From: an uncultured bacterium
GTDB lineage: Bacteria; Bacteroidota; Bacteroidia; Bacteroidales; Marinifilaceae
Reading direction: 5' to 3'
Assembly (NCBI GenBank): GCA_905216195.1
Contig: CAJMSX010000014.1
Location: 1 to 64,000, forward strand
Length of the DNA stretch: 64,000 nucleotides
Shown: positions 9,146 to 18,080 of the stretch, piece by piece
Position numbering within the stretch: the stretch's first letter is position 1
How the letters are laid out: every line of letters starts with the position of its first letter
The notes under the pieces: model-generated
The model's database searches: none
What the model was told of the DNA's origin: nothing
Seen by the model: only the letters and a program-made list of their open reading frames with translations
Translations under genes and position numbers: made by a program

Positions 9146-10030
9146 TCATCGTTCGATGGGGTTATAAAATATTTGCCAGCTTACGTCCAATTGTTTGCCG
9201 GGAATTCCCCGGGTGAAAAATATATAGGTGCCCCCCCGGCTGAAATGAAAATAGGGGGTGAAGTGATAGCTTTTTTCGAGTTTTTTCCAGGCTTCGGGGG
9301 ACATCTTCTGGTAATCCCAGCGGTATCGGACAATGGGTGTCTGCTTTTGCTCGATGGCGTAACAGGTAAACGTAAAGTCCCTTTCGCTGTCCTCCGCCTT
9401 GAGGATAAGTCCGGGGAGCCCCTGAAATTTCCAGGGCCCGGCATTTGCGGGGATATCGGTGGTAAACCAGCTGTTCCAGGTTCTGCCGCGAAAAGAAGCG
9501 GTGGCCTTGCGGCAAAGGTACCCTGCTACGGTAGCCGTATCTTCCGTAATCTGCCAGGAGAAGCCGGGGGAGGCTTCCCGGTAGTATACGACATAATGTT
9601 TTTCCCAGGGCATACGGTGCAGGACATTCATTTCGCCTGTTTCCAGATTCCGGTATACCTCTCCCACGGGAACGGTATAGACGAATGCGGGCGGGGGTAA
9701 CCGGTTATTTTCCACTGCATTTAAAAGAATGGAATCGATGTTCCGGTAATCGGAAGAATAGCAGCAGGTATAACGGGGACCTATCTGTAATACCAGAGAA
9801 GTCACTTGGGGCAATTTTTCCTGAGGGTCCTGTCTGTAATTTAAGAAATAGGAGACGGTCATAAAAGCGGAATCGAGTATATCATATTTGGAGATGTCCC
9901 TGGCTTGGGAGTGTGTCTCGTTTATATTGCTCAATACACTGACAAAGTTTATTTGGGAATCCGGCAGGGTTTGGGCTTGCAGGGAAATATAGACGAGGAG
10001 TGAGAGGATAAGGAAAATCGATTTTTTCAT
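9146..10030 (-). CDS. GLPGLI family protein
   Basis: Exported protein of the GLPGLI family, a Bacteroidota-only group of unknown function. It has a signal peptide (MKKSIFLILSLLVYISLQAQ) and carries the diagnostic motif in context GPWKFQGLPGLILKAED at about residue 205. The rest is beta-rich and has the WNSWFTTDIP stretch typical of the family before the motif. Length (294 aa) is normal. It starts 10 bases after the stop of the TonB-receptor-like gene on the same strand, so the two form an operon read leftward from the promoter at 12807-12837. GLPGLI genes commonly follow such carboxypeptidase-regulatory/barrel genes, suggesting a joint outer-membrane role. Confidence 0.88.
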   Translation of the reverse strand: MKKSIFLILSLLVYISLQAQTLPDSQINFVSVLSNINETHSQARDISKYDILDSAFMTVSYFLNYRQDPQEKLPQVTSLVLQIGPRYTCCYSSDYRNIDSILLNAVENNRLPPPAFVYTVPVGEVYRNLETGEMNVLHRMPWEKHYVVYYREASPGFSWQITEDTATVAGYLCRKATASFRGRTWNSWFTTDIPANAGPWKFQGLPGLILKAEDSERDFTFTCYAIEQKQTPIVRYRWDYQKMSPEAWKKLEKSYHFTPYFHFSRGGTYIFFTRGIPGKQLDVSWQIFYNPIER

Positions 10031-10040
10031 ATTCTTGGAT

Positions 10041-12683
10041 TTACTTGAGACTGAATTTTATTTTAAGCAATACCGAGCAGGAGCGTAAACGGTAAGTATA
10101 GGCATACCGGATGAGGTCATTCGAGGAAACGGAACGAAAAGTATTCGTGTTCAGCAGGTTCCGGGCTTCTATGGAATATTCTGTTTTACCGGGACGGTAA
10201 TGAAAGAAGGCGTCTAGGAAAAACATTTTCCGATTGCCGGCAGGTATGGCATCGTTATAATAATGTTCTCCTGCGATTTGAAAAATATATTTTTCACGGA
10301 AGATCAAGTCGAGGGTTGCATTTTGTTGTACCCGGTTAATGGCGGGAAGTGTGCCGTTTTCATCCTGAATCCGACTTTGTATCCGGTTGTAATTTCCTGT
10401 GTAGCTAAATAATAATGAGGGCGTAAACCGGGTGTAGAGGGTGAGTTCGGCGTCGGTATTTTCGTCGGAAGTTTTCATGATTTCACCTTGCCGGAGCAGC
10501 TCCCGGAAAGAACGGCTGTAGCTTCCGGCGACCGAGAGGGTAGTTGAAAGGGAAGTAAAACGTTTGGCGAGCCGGATGTCGGCCGTGTATCCGTGAGCGC
10601 GGTTAGAGCGGTTATAAGTTTCGATACGGCTCAGCGTACCGTCGTACTCTGTGCCATACATGAGATTGGATCGGGTTCTCCAATAGCGGGTATTCAGAAA
10701 ACCGAAAATTCCGGCAAGGATATTTCGGTATTCCAGGGCAAGGGAATAGTTTTGCAGGTCCATCCGGCTGATTTTTCCTTCTTTGCTTGAAATGATGCGG
10801 TAATCCGTCAGAATATATCCGCTGTAAATATCGTTCAAACCGCCTATGATGGGAAAATAGGAAGCGTTTATGCCTAATTTGAAACGGGGATTGAGATCGG
10901 TAGTCAGAAGGAAAACGGGAGTGACCAGCATTTTATTCAACCGCTCCCGCTGAGTTCGTATTTTATCGTTTACGTATAGGTTCAGAAACCGGAAAGGAAT
11001 ATAAAGTGAGAGAGAAAGGGTTTGGCGGGGCTTGTAGGTTACCTGGGGTCCGAGAGTCATTTCCAATTTTTGCCGGTAAATCCGGTTTTGCATGGAATCG
11101 GCTGTAGGAAAAAGCCGGCCGTTCCCGTCCAGGGGGTTGAGGGAGGAATTCATCCATTCGAAATAAGTATTGATTTCCGCTTTGCATTCGACATTCCAAA
11201 ACCGGGAGATAAAACCGAAAGAGGTCCAATTCCGCGTGTGCAAACGTCTTTCATTCATCATTTGCCGGACATTTCGGTAATCCGGCCGGCTTCCGAATAT
11301 CTCGGGGTAAAGAAAGGGCGTAATCCGTAAGCTTGCCGGTTGATCGCTGTAATCGATGACTGAATGCAGACTCAGAATTTTGCGGCCGTATTGCTTCATG
11401 TGGTCGAGGTTGTTGCGAAGTACAATCCGGGGCAGATGAAACTTTTGTATCACCGAGTCTGAAAAAAGAAATACCTCGCCCTTCTCCCGGTCCCATTTGC
11501 CGTTAAAAGTAAATTTTTCTTCCAAATACTTTTTTTCGGTATTCGTTCGGAACAACAGGGATGCCCGGGCTTGATCCGTGCTTCGGAATACGGAGGTTTG
11601 TTCCGGAAGTACAAGGGGGGAAATATCCGGTAAATAATGGGTGGTGACGGAATTTCCCCTTTCGGATTGCCGGTCGTGGGTGTAATCGACATGGGCCGTC
11701 ATTTCGAGATCTGATTTTAATTTTCGTAGGGAATTCACGCTGATGCTATGAATATTGTTTTTTAAGTAACGTTCCTGTTCCAGCGGAGGTTTGATCGGGG
11801 AGTGGACTTGCAAAGGAGAAATGAAAATATCGCTTTTGTCGTAAAAAGATCTCAATTCTTCCGATACGTTTTCTCCTGTGTTATTGGTTTTATAGGTATT
11901 GAGGCTTTGAAGTCGCCGGGCGAAATAAAGCGTAATCAGTTCTCCGTTCCAGAGACCCGGTTTATAGCCTCCGCCTAAATGGAGGAGAGCGTTGAAGGTG
12001 CTTTTGGCCGATTTTTTTAATTTAAGGTTGAGGGCGGCCTGGTCGGAAAGCCGGAGGTCTTTCAATACCCGGACTGGCTGATGGTTTTCGAATACCTGTA
12101 CCGTAGAAATGTCTTTAGCCAAAATATTGTGAGTAGCGATTCCGTAACGGCCTTCCAGCATATCCAGCCCTTCGATATAGAATTTGTTGATCGGTTTGCC
12201 GTTGTATTTAATTTTTCCCGATTTCTCGACTTCTATGCCGGGCATTTTTTTCAGTACGTCCCCGATGGATCGGTCTGTGGCGTCGCTGAAGCTGGCCACA
12301 TTGTAATTCAACGTATCCCTTTGCTTTCGGATCGGTTCGGCTTTCACCTTCACTTCGTTGATAGTAACGCGCTGGTATTCTACCTGAATAGATAGAATCT
12401 GATTCCGGGCGGAGATCTTCCGTTTTACCGCCTTGATATTAAAACCCGTAATCGCCAGTAATAAACTGTCGTCCGTTCCTTGATAAGTAACCGAATAAGA
12501 GCCGTCCACGCCTGTAGTTGTATAATCGTAGATGGCTTTTGCCCGGAGATCCTGCAATAATACATTAAGTCCCGGTAGCGCCTTCTCGGTTCTCCCGTCA
12601 ACCACTGTTCCCCGGACGGTGATTGGTGCCCTTCCGGTAAGGTTTGCCAATCCCAATACGCATAGTATGACGAGATTTCTCAT
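10041..12683 (-). CDS. TonB-receptor-like outer-membrane protein with CarboxypepD_reg-like domain
   Basis: Predicted 880-residue outer-membrane barrel. After a signal peptide comes a CarboxypepD_reg-like beta-sandwich (about 22-105: RGTVVDGRTEKALPGLNVLL), then a plug-type domain (about 135-230: SIGDVLKKMPGIEVEKSGKI, NKFYIEGLDMLEGRYGIA), and then a long barrel of alternating aromatic strands ending in FSLK. I do not see a TonB box, and no SusD-like lipoprotein is adjacent, so nutrient import is unproven; related proteins are annotated only as carboxypeptidase-like regulatory domain proteins and pair with GLPGLI proteins, as here. Transcription is leftward from a promoter with both boxes at 12807-12837. 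Confidence 0.82.
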   Translation of the reverse strand: MRNLVILCVLGLANLTGRAPITVRGTVVDGRTEKALPGLNVLLQDLRAKAIYDYTTTGVDGSYSVTYQGTDDSLLLAITGFNIKAVKRKISARNQILSIQVEYQRVTINEVKVKAEPIRKQRDTLNYNVASFSDATDRSIGDVLKKMPGIEVEKSGKIKYNGKPINKFYIEGLDMLEGRYGIATHNILAKDISTVQVFENHQPVRVLKDLRLSDQAALNLKLKKSAKSTFNALLHLGGGYKPGLWNGELITLYFARRLQSLNTYKTNNTGENVSEELRSFYDKSDIFISPLQVHSPIKPPLEQERYLKNNIHSISVNSLRKLKSDLEMTAHVDYTHDRQSERGNSVTTHYLPDISPLVLPEQTSVFRSTDQARASLLFRTNTEKKYLEEKFTFNGKWDREKGEVFLFSDSVIQKFHLPRIVLRNNLDHMKQYGRKILSLHSVIDYSDQPASLRITPFLYPEIFGSRPDYRNVRQMMNERRLHTRNWTSFGFISRFWNVECKAEINTYFEWMNSSLNPLDGNGRLFPTADSMQNRIYRQKLEMTLGPQVTYKPRQTLSLSLYIPFRFLNLYVNDKIRTQRERLNKMLVTPVFLLTTDLNPRFKLGINASYFPIIGGLNDIYSGYILTDYRIISSKEGKISRMDLQNYSLALEYRNILAGIFGFLNTRYWRTRSNLMYGTEYDGTLSRIETYNRSNRAHGYTADIRLAKRFTSLSTTLSVAGSYSRSFRELLRQGEIMKTSDENTDAELTLYTRFTPSLLFSYTGNYNRIQSRIQDENGTLPAINRVQQNATLDLIFREKYIFQIAGEHYYNDAIPAGNRKMFFLDAFFHYRPGKTEYSIEARNLLNTNTFRSVSSNDLIRYAYTYRLRSCSVLLKIKFSLK

Positions 12684-12806
12684 GCGAGTGTGTATTTACA
12701 ATATTCTTTTGCTTTCCTACGGTTTTCTCTTCTTCTCCGACTGCGCACCAGTAAAACCGCACGATTAAAAATTTAATTCAGGTCACAAATTTTCAAATAT
12801 GATTTA

Positions 12807-12837
12807 CAAAATTAAGAAATTAAATGTAAAATATCAA
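12807..12837 (-). promoter_or_regulatory. Promoter of TonB-like/GLPGLI operon
   Basis: On the minus strand, TTG (12837-12835), a 20-base spacer and TAATTTTG (12814-12807) match the Bacteroidota -33/-7 consensus. The predicted start near 12800 gives a leader of about 115 bases. Confidence 0.6.
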
Positions 12838-12920
12838 TATGTTATTTTTTTAGGAAACGAAAAAGGTTTTTAAAATCGGTTTCTTCGGAGAACCAAAGGA
12901 GAATATAAAATAGATTACCG

Positions 12921-12928
12921 TATATTTG
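12921..12928 (+). promoter_or_regulatory. -7 box of acetyltransferase gene
   Basis: TATATTTG matches TAnnTTTG exactly. Transcription from it would begin near 12935, which supports the ATG at 12988 over an in-frame GTG at 12937. Confidence 0.55.
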
Positions 12929-12987
12929 TCCCGATCGTGCGGTGCGAAAAATCCGGAGGTAATCACAACAGCAAAAGAAGCGATAGT

Positions 12988-13482
12988 ATGAATGAACAGC
13001 ATTTTTGTTTTCGTTATGCAGAGGAGAAGGATATTTCTCTTATCCTGCACTTTATTAAAAAATTAGCGGATTACGAACAACTGTCGGAGCAGGTGGTGGC
13101 TACCGAGGATCTGCTGCGGGAGTGGATATTCCGGCAAAAGAAAGCGGAGGTTCTAATCGGGGAATACCGGGGGAACCCCATCGGTTTCGCTTTGTTTTTC
13201 CACAATTTCTCGACGTTTTTAGGAAGAAGCGGAATTTATCTGGAAGATTTATTCATCGATCCCGGCATGCGTGGGAAAGGTTTCGGAAAAGCGTTTTTGA
13301 AACGCTTGGCCGGGATTGCCGTGGAAAGGGGATGTGGGCGTTTGGAGTGGGTGTGTCTGGATTGGAACCGTCCGTCGATTGATTTTTATTTAACTTTGGG
13401 AGCGGAGGCGCTGGAGGATTGGACGTTATACCGTCTCAGCGGGGAGCGGCTGAAAGGACTCGCCTCGGGGGAAACGGTGTGA
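12988..13482 (+). CDS. GNAT family N-acetyltransferase, diamine/thialysine type
   Basis: Acetyl-CoA-dependent N-acetyltransferase of about 164 residues. The acetyl-CoA loop is seen in DLFIDPGMRGKGFGKAFLKRL, and the later RLEWVCLDWNRPSIDFYLTLGAE and DWTLYRL match the family that includes spermidine/spermine (SAT2) and thialysine acetyltransferases. This suggests a polyamine or lysine-analogue substrate, which is inference from family resemblance. The ATG at 12988 fits both the family's usual N-terminus (FRYAEEKDI close to the start) and the upstream -7 box. The gene converges on the histidine kinase; I see no clear terminator in the 102 bases between them. Confidence 0.8.
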   Translation: MNEQHFCFRYAEEKDISLILHFIKKLADYEQLSEQVVATEDLLREWIFRQKKAEVLIGEYRGNPIGFALFFHNFSTFLGRSGIYLEDLFIDPGMRGKGFGKAFLKRLAGIAVERGCGRLEWVCLDWNRPSIDFYLTLGAEALEDWTLYRLSGERLKGLASGETV

Positions 13483-13584
13483 AAGAAGTAAAAGTTTATC
13501 CCTCCCGCGCAGAACTTTCTGAGGAAATTCCGCAGATGGCCACATCCGGAGTAAACGGCTTCCCACAGCCTCTCGGGGGCCGGA

Positions 13585-16350
13585 TTATCCGGGTAGAGGA
13601 AGCGTAAACCAGAAGCGGGACCCTTTGCCGGTTTCCGAATTAACCCCGATACGGCCTCCCAATTGCTCTACAATGCTTCTACAGATAGATAAGCCTAGGC
13701 CCGTTCCCGGGACAAAATGATTCAGTTTTACGAAACGATCGAAGACCTGTAATTGCTGGGCGGGAGAAATACCGATGCCGGTATCGGTGACGGATAATTC
13801 CACTTCATGGGGACGGATGAGGTAACCGATGGTAATGCTTCCGGAAGGCGTAAATTTAATGGCGTTATTTACAAAATTGGTAATCACTTGTTGCAATCGG
13901 TTTTTGTCGCTGATAATCACAAAATCGGGTGATTCCCGGTCAAAACATAATTCTACTCCCGGAGAAGTTTTGGTTTGGAGAACTTGTACGATATCGGCGC
14001 ATAAGGTTTTGATATTTACTTCTCCTTTGACCATTTCGAAAGTTCCCGCTTCGATTTTCGACAGGTCCAGGATATCTGAAATCAATTGAAGCAATAATTC
14101 GTTGTTTTTTTCTACGATTTCCAGGTATTGCTTTTTTTCTGCTTCGTCCGGAGTTTCCGCCAGCAAATTGGAAAAACCGACGATAGCGTTCAAGGGCGTG
14201 CGGATTTCATGGCTCATGTTGGCCAGAAAAGCTGATTTCAGACGATCGGATTCTTCTGCTTTTTCTTTGGCTTGAATGAGTTTTTCTTCGATTTCTTTCA
14301 ATTCGGTTATGTCGTAATTAATACAGAGCATTTCGATGATGCCGTCTGCCGGACGGTAATCCCGGACGAGTACGTTGACCCGGGTCCAGGTATAATGCCC
14401 TCCGGCCCGGTATATCCTTACGTCCCGTCGTAAATCCTGTATTTGTCCCCGGGATACTTTATCGAAAAAGTCGATCATAACCGCCCGGTCGTCCGGATGA
14501 AAGTGCGTATGAATACCGATGATGCGGCTCAAGGGAGTGCCGTCGGCTTCTCCCACATTCCGGTACCAACTGCTTAAGGCATACCCTTCGCGGGTCAAGG
14601 CATCGAAATGGGCATATCCTACTTTGGCATAATCCCCCACTAAAGTGAAAAAATTTTTGAATTCCTGTATTTGATTGTGAGCTACAATGGATTCGGTTTT
14701 GTCGATGTTGATGAGCAGATAGTTGGTGAAGTTATTCTGGGAATCGTACAGCATGGTCGCTTTGGTCAGCAGATTGATCACTCCTTGTCCCCGGGAGGAA
14801 TAATAGCCGTGTAAATTGGAAAAATCATAGTCTAAAAGAAAATCCGTGTTTTCTTTTCGTCGGATTTTTTCTTTTAATTCTTCGGGTAAAATAGGATTAT
14901 CGAACAAGTTGACCCCCAGGATGTCTTTTTTGTCCTTGAGACCGAAAATCTCCAGTTCTTTGTCGTTAATATCGATCAGATAGCCGTCTTTGTCGTAAAG
15001 TTCGATACCCGCCGGCAGGTTTTTATAGATATTCCGCAGGATCTGTTCGCTCTGATCCAACGCTTTGTGGGCGGTAAATACTTCCGTCATATCGGAGAAA
15101 AGTGCAACAATCTCGTCTTTTTCCGGGGAATATAAAATCGAATGACAATATTTTTCCTGTTCGGGAAGATAGGAATTGAGGTCGTAAGGTTTACCTCTTT
15201 CCAACACTTCTATTAAAATAGGTAAATGGGCGGCGGTATCGTACGCCAATTCCTTGGCTCTTTTTCCGATATGTTGGACAGAACCTTTGTAGATCGTCTG
15301 GGCCATATCGTTGGAATCCACAATCAGGTAGTCGTCCGGATTTCCGTTTTCATCGTACAGAATTTTTAAACGCACATATCCTACCGGCATGTGCTTATAC
15401 AGGTTTCTCAGGTAATTTTTTTCTTTTTGCGCTGCTTCTTCGGATTTCCGGAGTTCCATGCAAATACCGACAATATTTACCAGAGAGGCGAACCATTGAT
15501 AATCTTCATTTCTCCAAATGTGGTCTTTGTGAATGATATCGATTCCGGCATATCCCCATACCCGGTCTCGGGAAATCAGGGGAACGGCCAGCATGGATTT
15601 GATTCCTTCGGCGGCAAGCCGTTGCTTTTCTTCTTTTGCTTCCTTCGGCAATTCGTTCAGATTGGCTAGGACGAGAGGAGAAGATTTCCGGATCAATTGT
15701 TCGGTCCACCAGGTGGTCGTTTCGAAGGGGAGGTCGATGGTATAATTTTGTGCAGGGGATAAATTGCTGGCCTGGTAACGGCAGATCGACCGGTCGGTCG
15801 AGGGATCATATTCAGTAATATAAATTCTTCCTTCGGGGTATTGCTGTAGAATATCTCCTAAGATTTTATTAATCACGAGGCTCATATCCTCCGTCCGGAG
15901 TAATGCGAGTAACGAACGGGAGATGCTGTTTTGCTGGGCGAACAGATTGTTGATCCGTTGTAGCGCCGTATGCTCGGAATCGGAAATTTCAGGGGTATCC
16001 AGGCATTCCATAAAACCGTAGGTCCTCAGATTGCCGTTTTCATCCGTTTCTTTCGAGCATAATTTTACCCGCACCCATTTTATTCCTTCTCGGGTTTCGA
16101 GCGGATAAACCTGGTCGTATATATTTTGGGTTTTACCGAAAGAAAATTCATTGATGGTTCTCAGCCGGTAATCTTCCCGAATCAATTTCCGGAAATCTTT
16201 AAAACTGATTGTTTCCCGGGAACCTAATCCCAGTAAATCCCGGATAAACTCCGAACATATATATTGTTGGGCCTGAAAATCGGCTTCCCACCAACCGATT
16301 TTGGCTTTTTGCATGTGGTGAAGAATACGGTCCCCCTGAAATGAATCCAT
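13585..16350 (-). CDS. PAS/GAF sensor histidine kinase
   Basis: Cytoplasmic multi-sensor kinase of 921 residues with no obvious membrane segments. From the N-terminus: a PAS-like domain (about 10-125), a GAF domain (about 150-300, with LAVPLISRDRVWGYAGID), two further PAS-like blocks (about 310-560), a PAS domain with a typical PAC end (about 570-695), then a HisKA domain with the H-box SHEIRTPLNAIVGF (phospho-acceptor His714), and a HATPase domain with N-box NNAIKFTPSG, G1 DTGIGI and G2 GTGLGLS. There is no receiver domain, so it is not a hybrid kinase, and no response-regulator gene is adjacent; the partner is elsewhere. The signal is unknown. Confidence 0.9.
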   Translation of the reverse strand: MDSFQGDRILHHMQKAKIGWWEADFQAQQYICSEFIRDLLGLGSRETISFKDFRKLIREDYRLRTINEFSFGKTQNIYDQVYPLETREGIKWVRVKLCSKETDENGNLRTYGFMECLDTPEISDSEHTALQRINNLFAQQNSISRSLLALLRTEDMSLVINKILGDILQQYPEGRIYITEYDPSTDRSICRYQASNLSPAQNYTIDLPFETTTWWTEQLIRKSSPLVLANLNELPKEAKEEKQRLAAEGIKSMLAVPLISRDRVWGYAGIDIIHKDHIWRNEDYQWFASLVNIVGICMELRKSEEAAQKEKNYLRNLYKHMPVGYVRLKILYDENGNPDDYLIVDSNDMAQTIYKGSVQHIGKRAKELAYDTAAHLPILIEVLERGKPYDLNSYLPEQEKYCHSILYSPEKDEIVALFSDMTEVFTAHKALDQSEQILRNIYKNLPAGIELYDKDGYLIDINDKELEIFGLKDKKDILGVNLFDNPILPEELKEKIRRKENTDFLLDYDFSNLHGYYSSRGQGVINLLTKATMLYDSQNNFTNYLLINIDKTESIVAHNQIQEFKNFFTLVGDYAKVGYAHFDALTREGYALSSWYRNVGEADGTPLSRIIGIHTHFHPDDRAVMIDFFDKVSRGQIQDLRRDVRIYRAGGHYTWTRVNVLVRDYRPADGIIEMLCINYDITELKEIEEKLIQAKEKAEESDRLKSAFLANMSHEIRTPLNAIVGFSNLLAETPDEAEKKQYLEIVEKNNELLLQLISDILDLSKIEAGTFEMVKGEVNIKTLCADIVQVLQTKTSPGVELCFDRESPDFVIISDKNRLQQVITNFVNNAIKFTPSGSITIGYLIRPHEVELSVTDTGIGISPAQQLQVFDRFVKLNHFVPGTGLGLSICRSIVEQLGGRIGVNSETGKGSRFWFTLPLPG

Positions 16351-16711
16351 GTGTTTGTCGGTATCGATTTATTATTACGCCTTGCGGGCAAAAATAATTA
16401 ATTCCTGAGGATATTGCGATAATTTTCGGAAAATGTCGCGGTTTTTCTCTTTTAGGGAGGGGAAGATTTGCTTTCGGGGATTTTAAGTCCGGTACGGGAG
16501 TATGGGGAGTTTTTTTAAAGTTCCCTCATCCCCGTTTATCCGGATCCGTTTGGCGTTTGTTCTGCAACTTTGTCCGGTTTTTTTCAAAAAGTTCCGGAGA
16601 GGGGATAGGGAAGACATTTATTTTGTAATTTTACAACCGTTTTTAGCCGGTCGGATGGGAAGGCGAAACACCTAGGGAATATCCGTGATGCGGAGCTTAA
16701 ATATTAGGTAT
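16351..16711 (+). other. Divergent intergenic region, kinase/MFS
   Basis: About 360 bases without a gene between divergent genes. On the minus strand TATTTTTG (16396-16389) is a candidate -7 box for the kinase. On the plus strand I see T-rich blocks but no exact TAnnTTTG box for the MFS gene. No convincing hairpin or riboswitch was recognised. Confidence 0.5.
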
Positions 16712-17911
16712 ATGGCGAAGGATAAGCTTTTATCTCCGAGTTTTTGTTTTATTTTGGCAGCAAACTTTTTGCTTTTTTTTGCCTTTTATCTGCTTTTACC
16801 CGTTTTGCCTTTTTTTCTTCGGGAGCAATTCGGGGCGGGGCGTTCCCTCATCGGCTTTATACTGTCTTGTTATACGATTGCTTGTTTGTGTATACGTCCT
16901 TTTTCCGGTTACTTACTCGACACTTTTAGCCGGAAACCTTTGTATTTGTTGTCGTATTTTGTCTTTACGGTAATCTTCGGAGGGTATATGGCGGCCGGGA
17001 TTTTGGTCTTATTTATTTTTTTGCGTATTCTCCACGGTTTTGCTTTCGGTATGGTGTCCGTGGCCGGTAATACCATCGTGATTGATATCCTGCCTTCTTC
17101 CCGAAGGGGTGAAGGATTGGGATATTACGGACTGGCCAATAATATTGCAATGAGTTTCGGTCCGATGACGGGTCTCTTTATGCACGGAGTGTTTTCTTAC
17201 GAGGTGATTTTCGCCTGTTCGTTGATTTCGGGAAGCCTGGGATTGGTTATGGCCGGTTTGGTAAAAACGCCCCTTAAACAGCCTGTCAAGCGGGAACCTA
17301 TTTCTTTGGACCGGTTTTTTCTGGTGAAAGGCTTACCGGCCGGTTTTTCTCTTTTATTGCTTTCCATACCGTATGGAATGACTACCAGTTATGTAGCTAT
17401 GTATGCCGAAGAACTGGGCATCCGGACGGGTTCGGGCTTGTTTTTTACTTGTATGGCTGCAGGTCTCGCCGTTTCCCGCATATTTTCCGGCCGGCAGGTG
17501 GACAAGGGCCGGATTACGCAGGTGATTTCTTTGGGCATGTATCTGGCTTGCGTGAGTTTTTTTATTTTAGCGGCTTGTAAAAGTCTGATTCGTTGGGACC
17601 CGGATTTCACTTCTTATTTGTTTTTAGGGATTGCGCTTTTGCAGGGGCTTGCTTTCGGAACTATGTTTCCGGCTTTCAATACGCTGTTCGTAAATTTGGC
17701 TCCCAATAGCCAGCGGGGTACCGCCACTTCTACTTATCTGACCAGTTGGGATGTGGGCATCGGAATCGGATTAATGGCGGGAGGGGCGATGGCCCAGGCG
17801 TTCGGAGGATTCAATCACGCATACTTCATGGGGGCTTGTCTGACGGTCGTATCCGCTTTATTTTTTCAATGGAAAGCGGCCCCTCATTTTAACCGGAATA
17901 AGTTGAGATAA
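16712..17911 (+). CDS. MFS transporter
   Basis: Major-facilitator permease of about 399 residues with 12 predicted membrane helices. The cytoplasmic loop between helices 2 and 3 carries a motif-A-like sequence (GYLLDTFSRKPLYL), and the RPFSG stretch before it is common in drug/arabinose-type exporters. It probably exports small molecules by proton antiport; the substrate is not deducible. The ATG at 16712 (MAKDKLLS) puts the first helix at the usual distance; ATGs at 16685 and 16688 would add nine residues. No local regulator is adjacent except the divergent kinase gene. Confidence 0.85.
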   Translation: MAKDKLLSPSFCFILAANFLLFFAFYLLLPVLPFFLREQFGAGRSLIGFILSCYTIACLCIRPFSGYLLDTFSRKPLYLLSYFVFTVIFGGYMAAGILVLFIFLRILHGFAFGMVSVAGNTIVIDILPSSRRGEGLGYYGLANNIAMSFGPMTGLFMHGVFSYEVIFACSLISGSLGLVMAGLVKTPLKQPVKREPISLDRFFLVKGLPAGFSLLLLSIPYGMTTSYVAMYAEELGIRTGSGLFFTCMAAGLAVSRIFSGRQVDKGRITQVISLGMYLACVSFFILAACKSLIRWDPDFTSYLFLGIALLQGLAFGTMFPAFNTLFVNLAPNSQRGTATSTYLTSWDVGIGIGLMAGGAMAQAFGGFNHAYFMGACLTVVSALFFQWKAAPHFNRNKLR

Positions 17912-17961
17912 CTCACCTGGATTTATCTGGAAAAAGAAAAGGGTCTTCGGATTATTTTATT

Positions 17962-17993
17962 TAAATTTGTTTTCTCATTCGGGATTCCGAATG
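17962..17993 (+). promoter_or_regulatory. -7 box and leader hairpin before antiporter gene
   Basis: TAAATTTG (17962-17969) matches the -7 consensus. Just downstream CATTCGG (17976-17982) and CCGAATG (17987-17993) form a perfect 7-bp hairpin with a GATT loop at what would be the RNA 5' end, about 90 bases before the ATG. A second TAAATTTG (18068-18075) lies only 5 bases before the ATG. Confidence 0.4.
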
Positions 17994-18080
17994 AAAGAAT
18001 TTGGATAGCCGGCTCACTTTCCCCAGCCGGGTTTGGGGAGAAGGAGGACCGGCGCTTACAGGACGAATAAATTTGTACCG

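Noticed and set aside
13585..16350. Hybrid two-component system
   Set aside because: The protein ends with the ATPase domain; there is no receiver or HTH domain.
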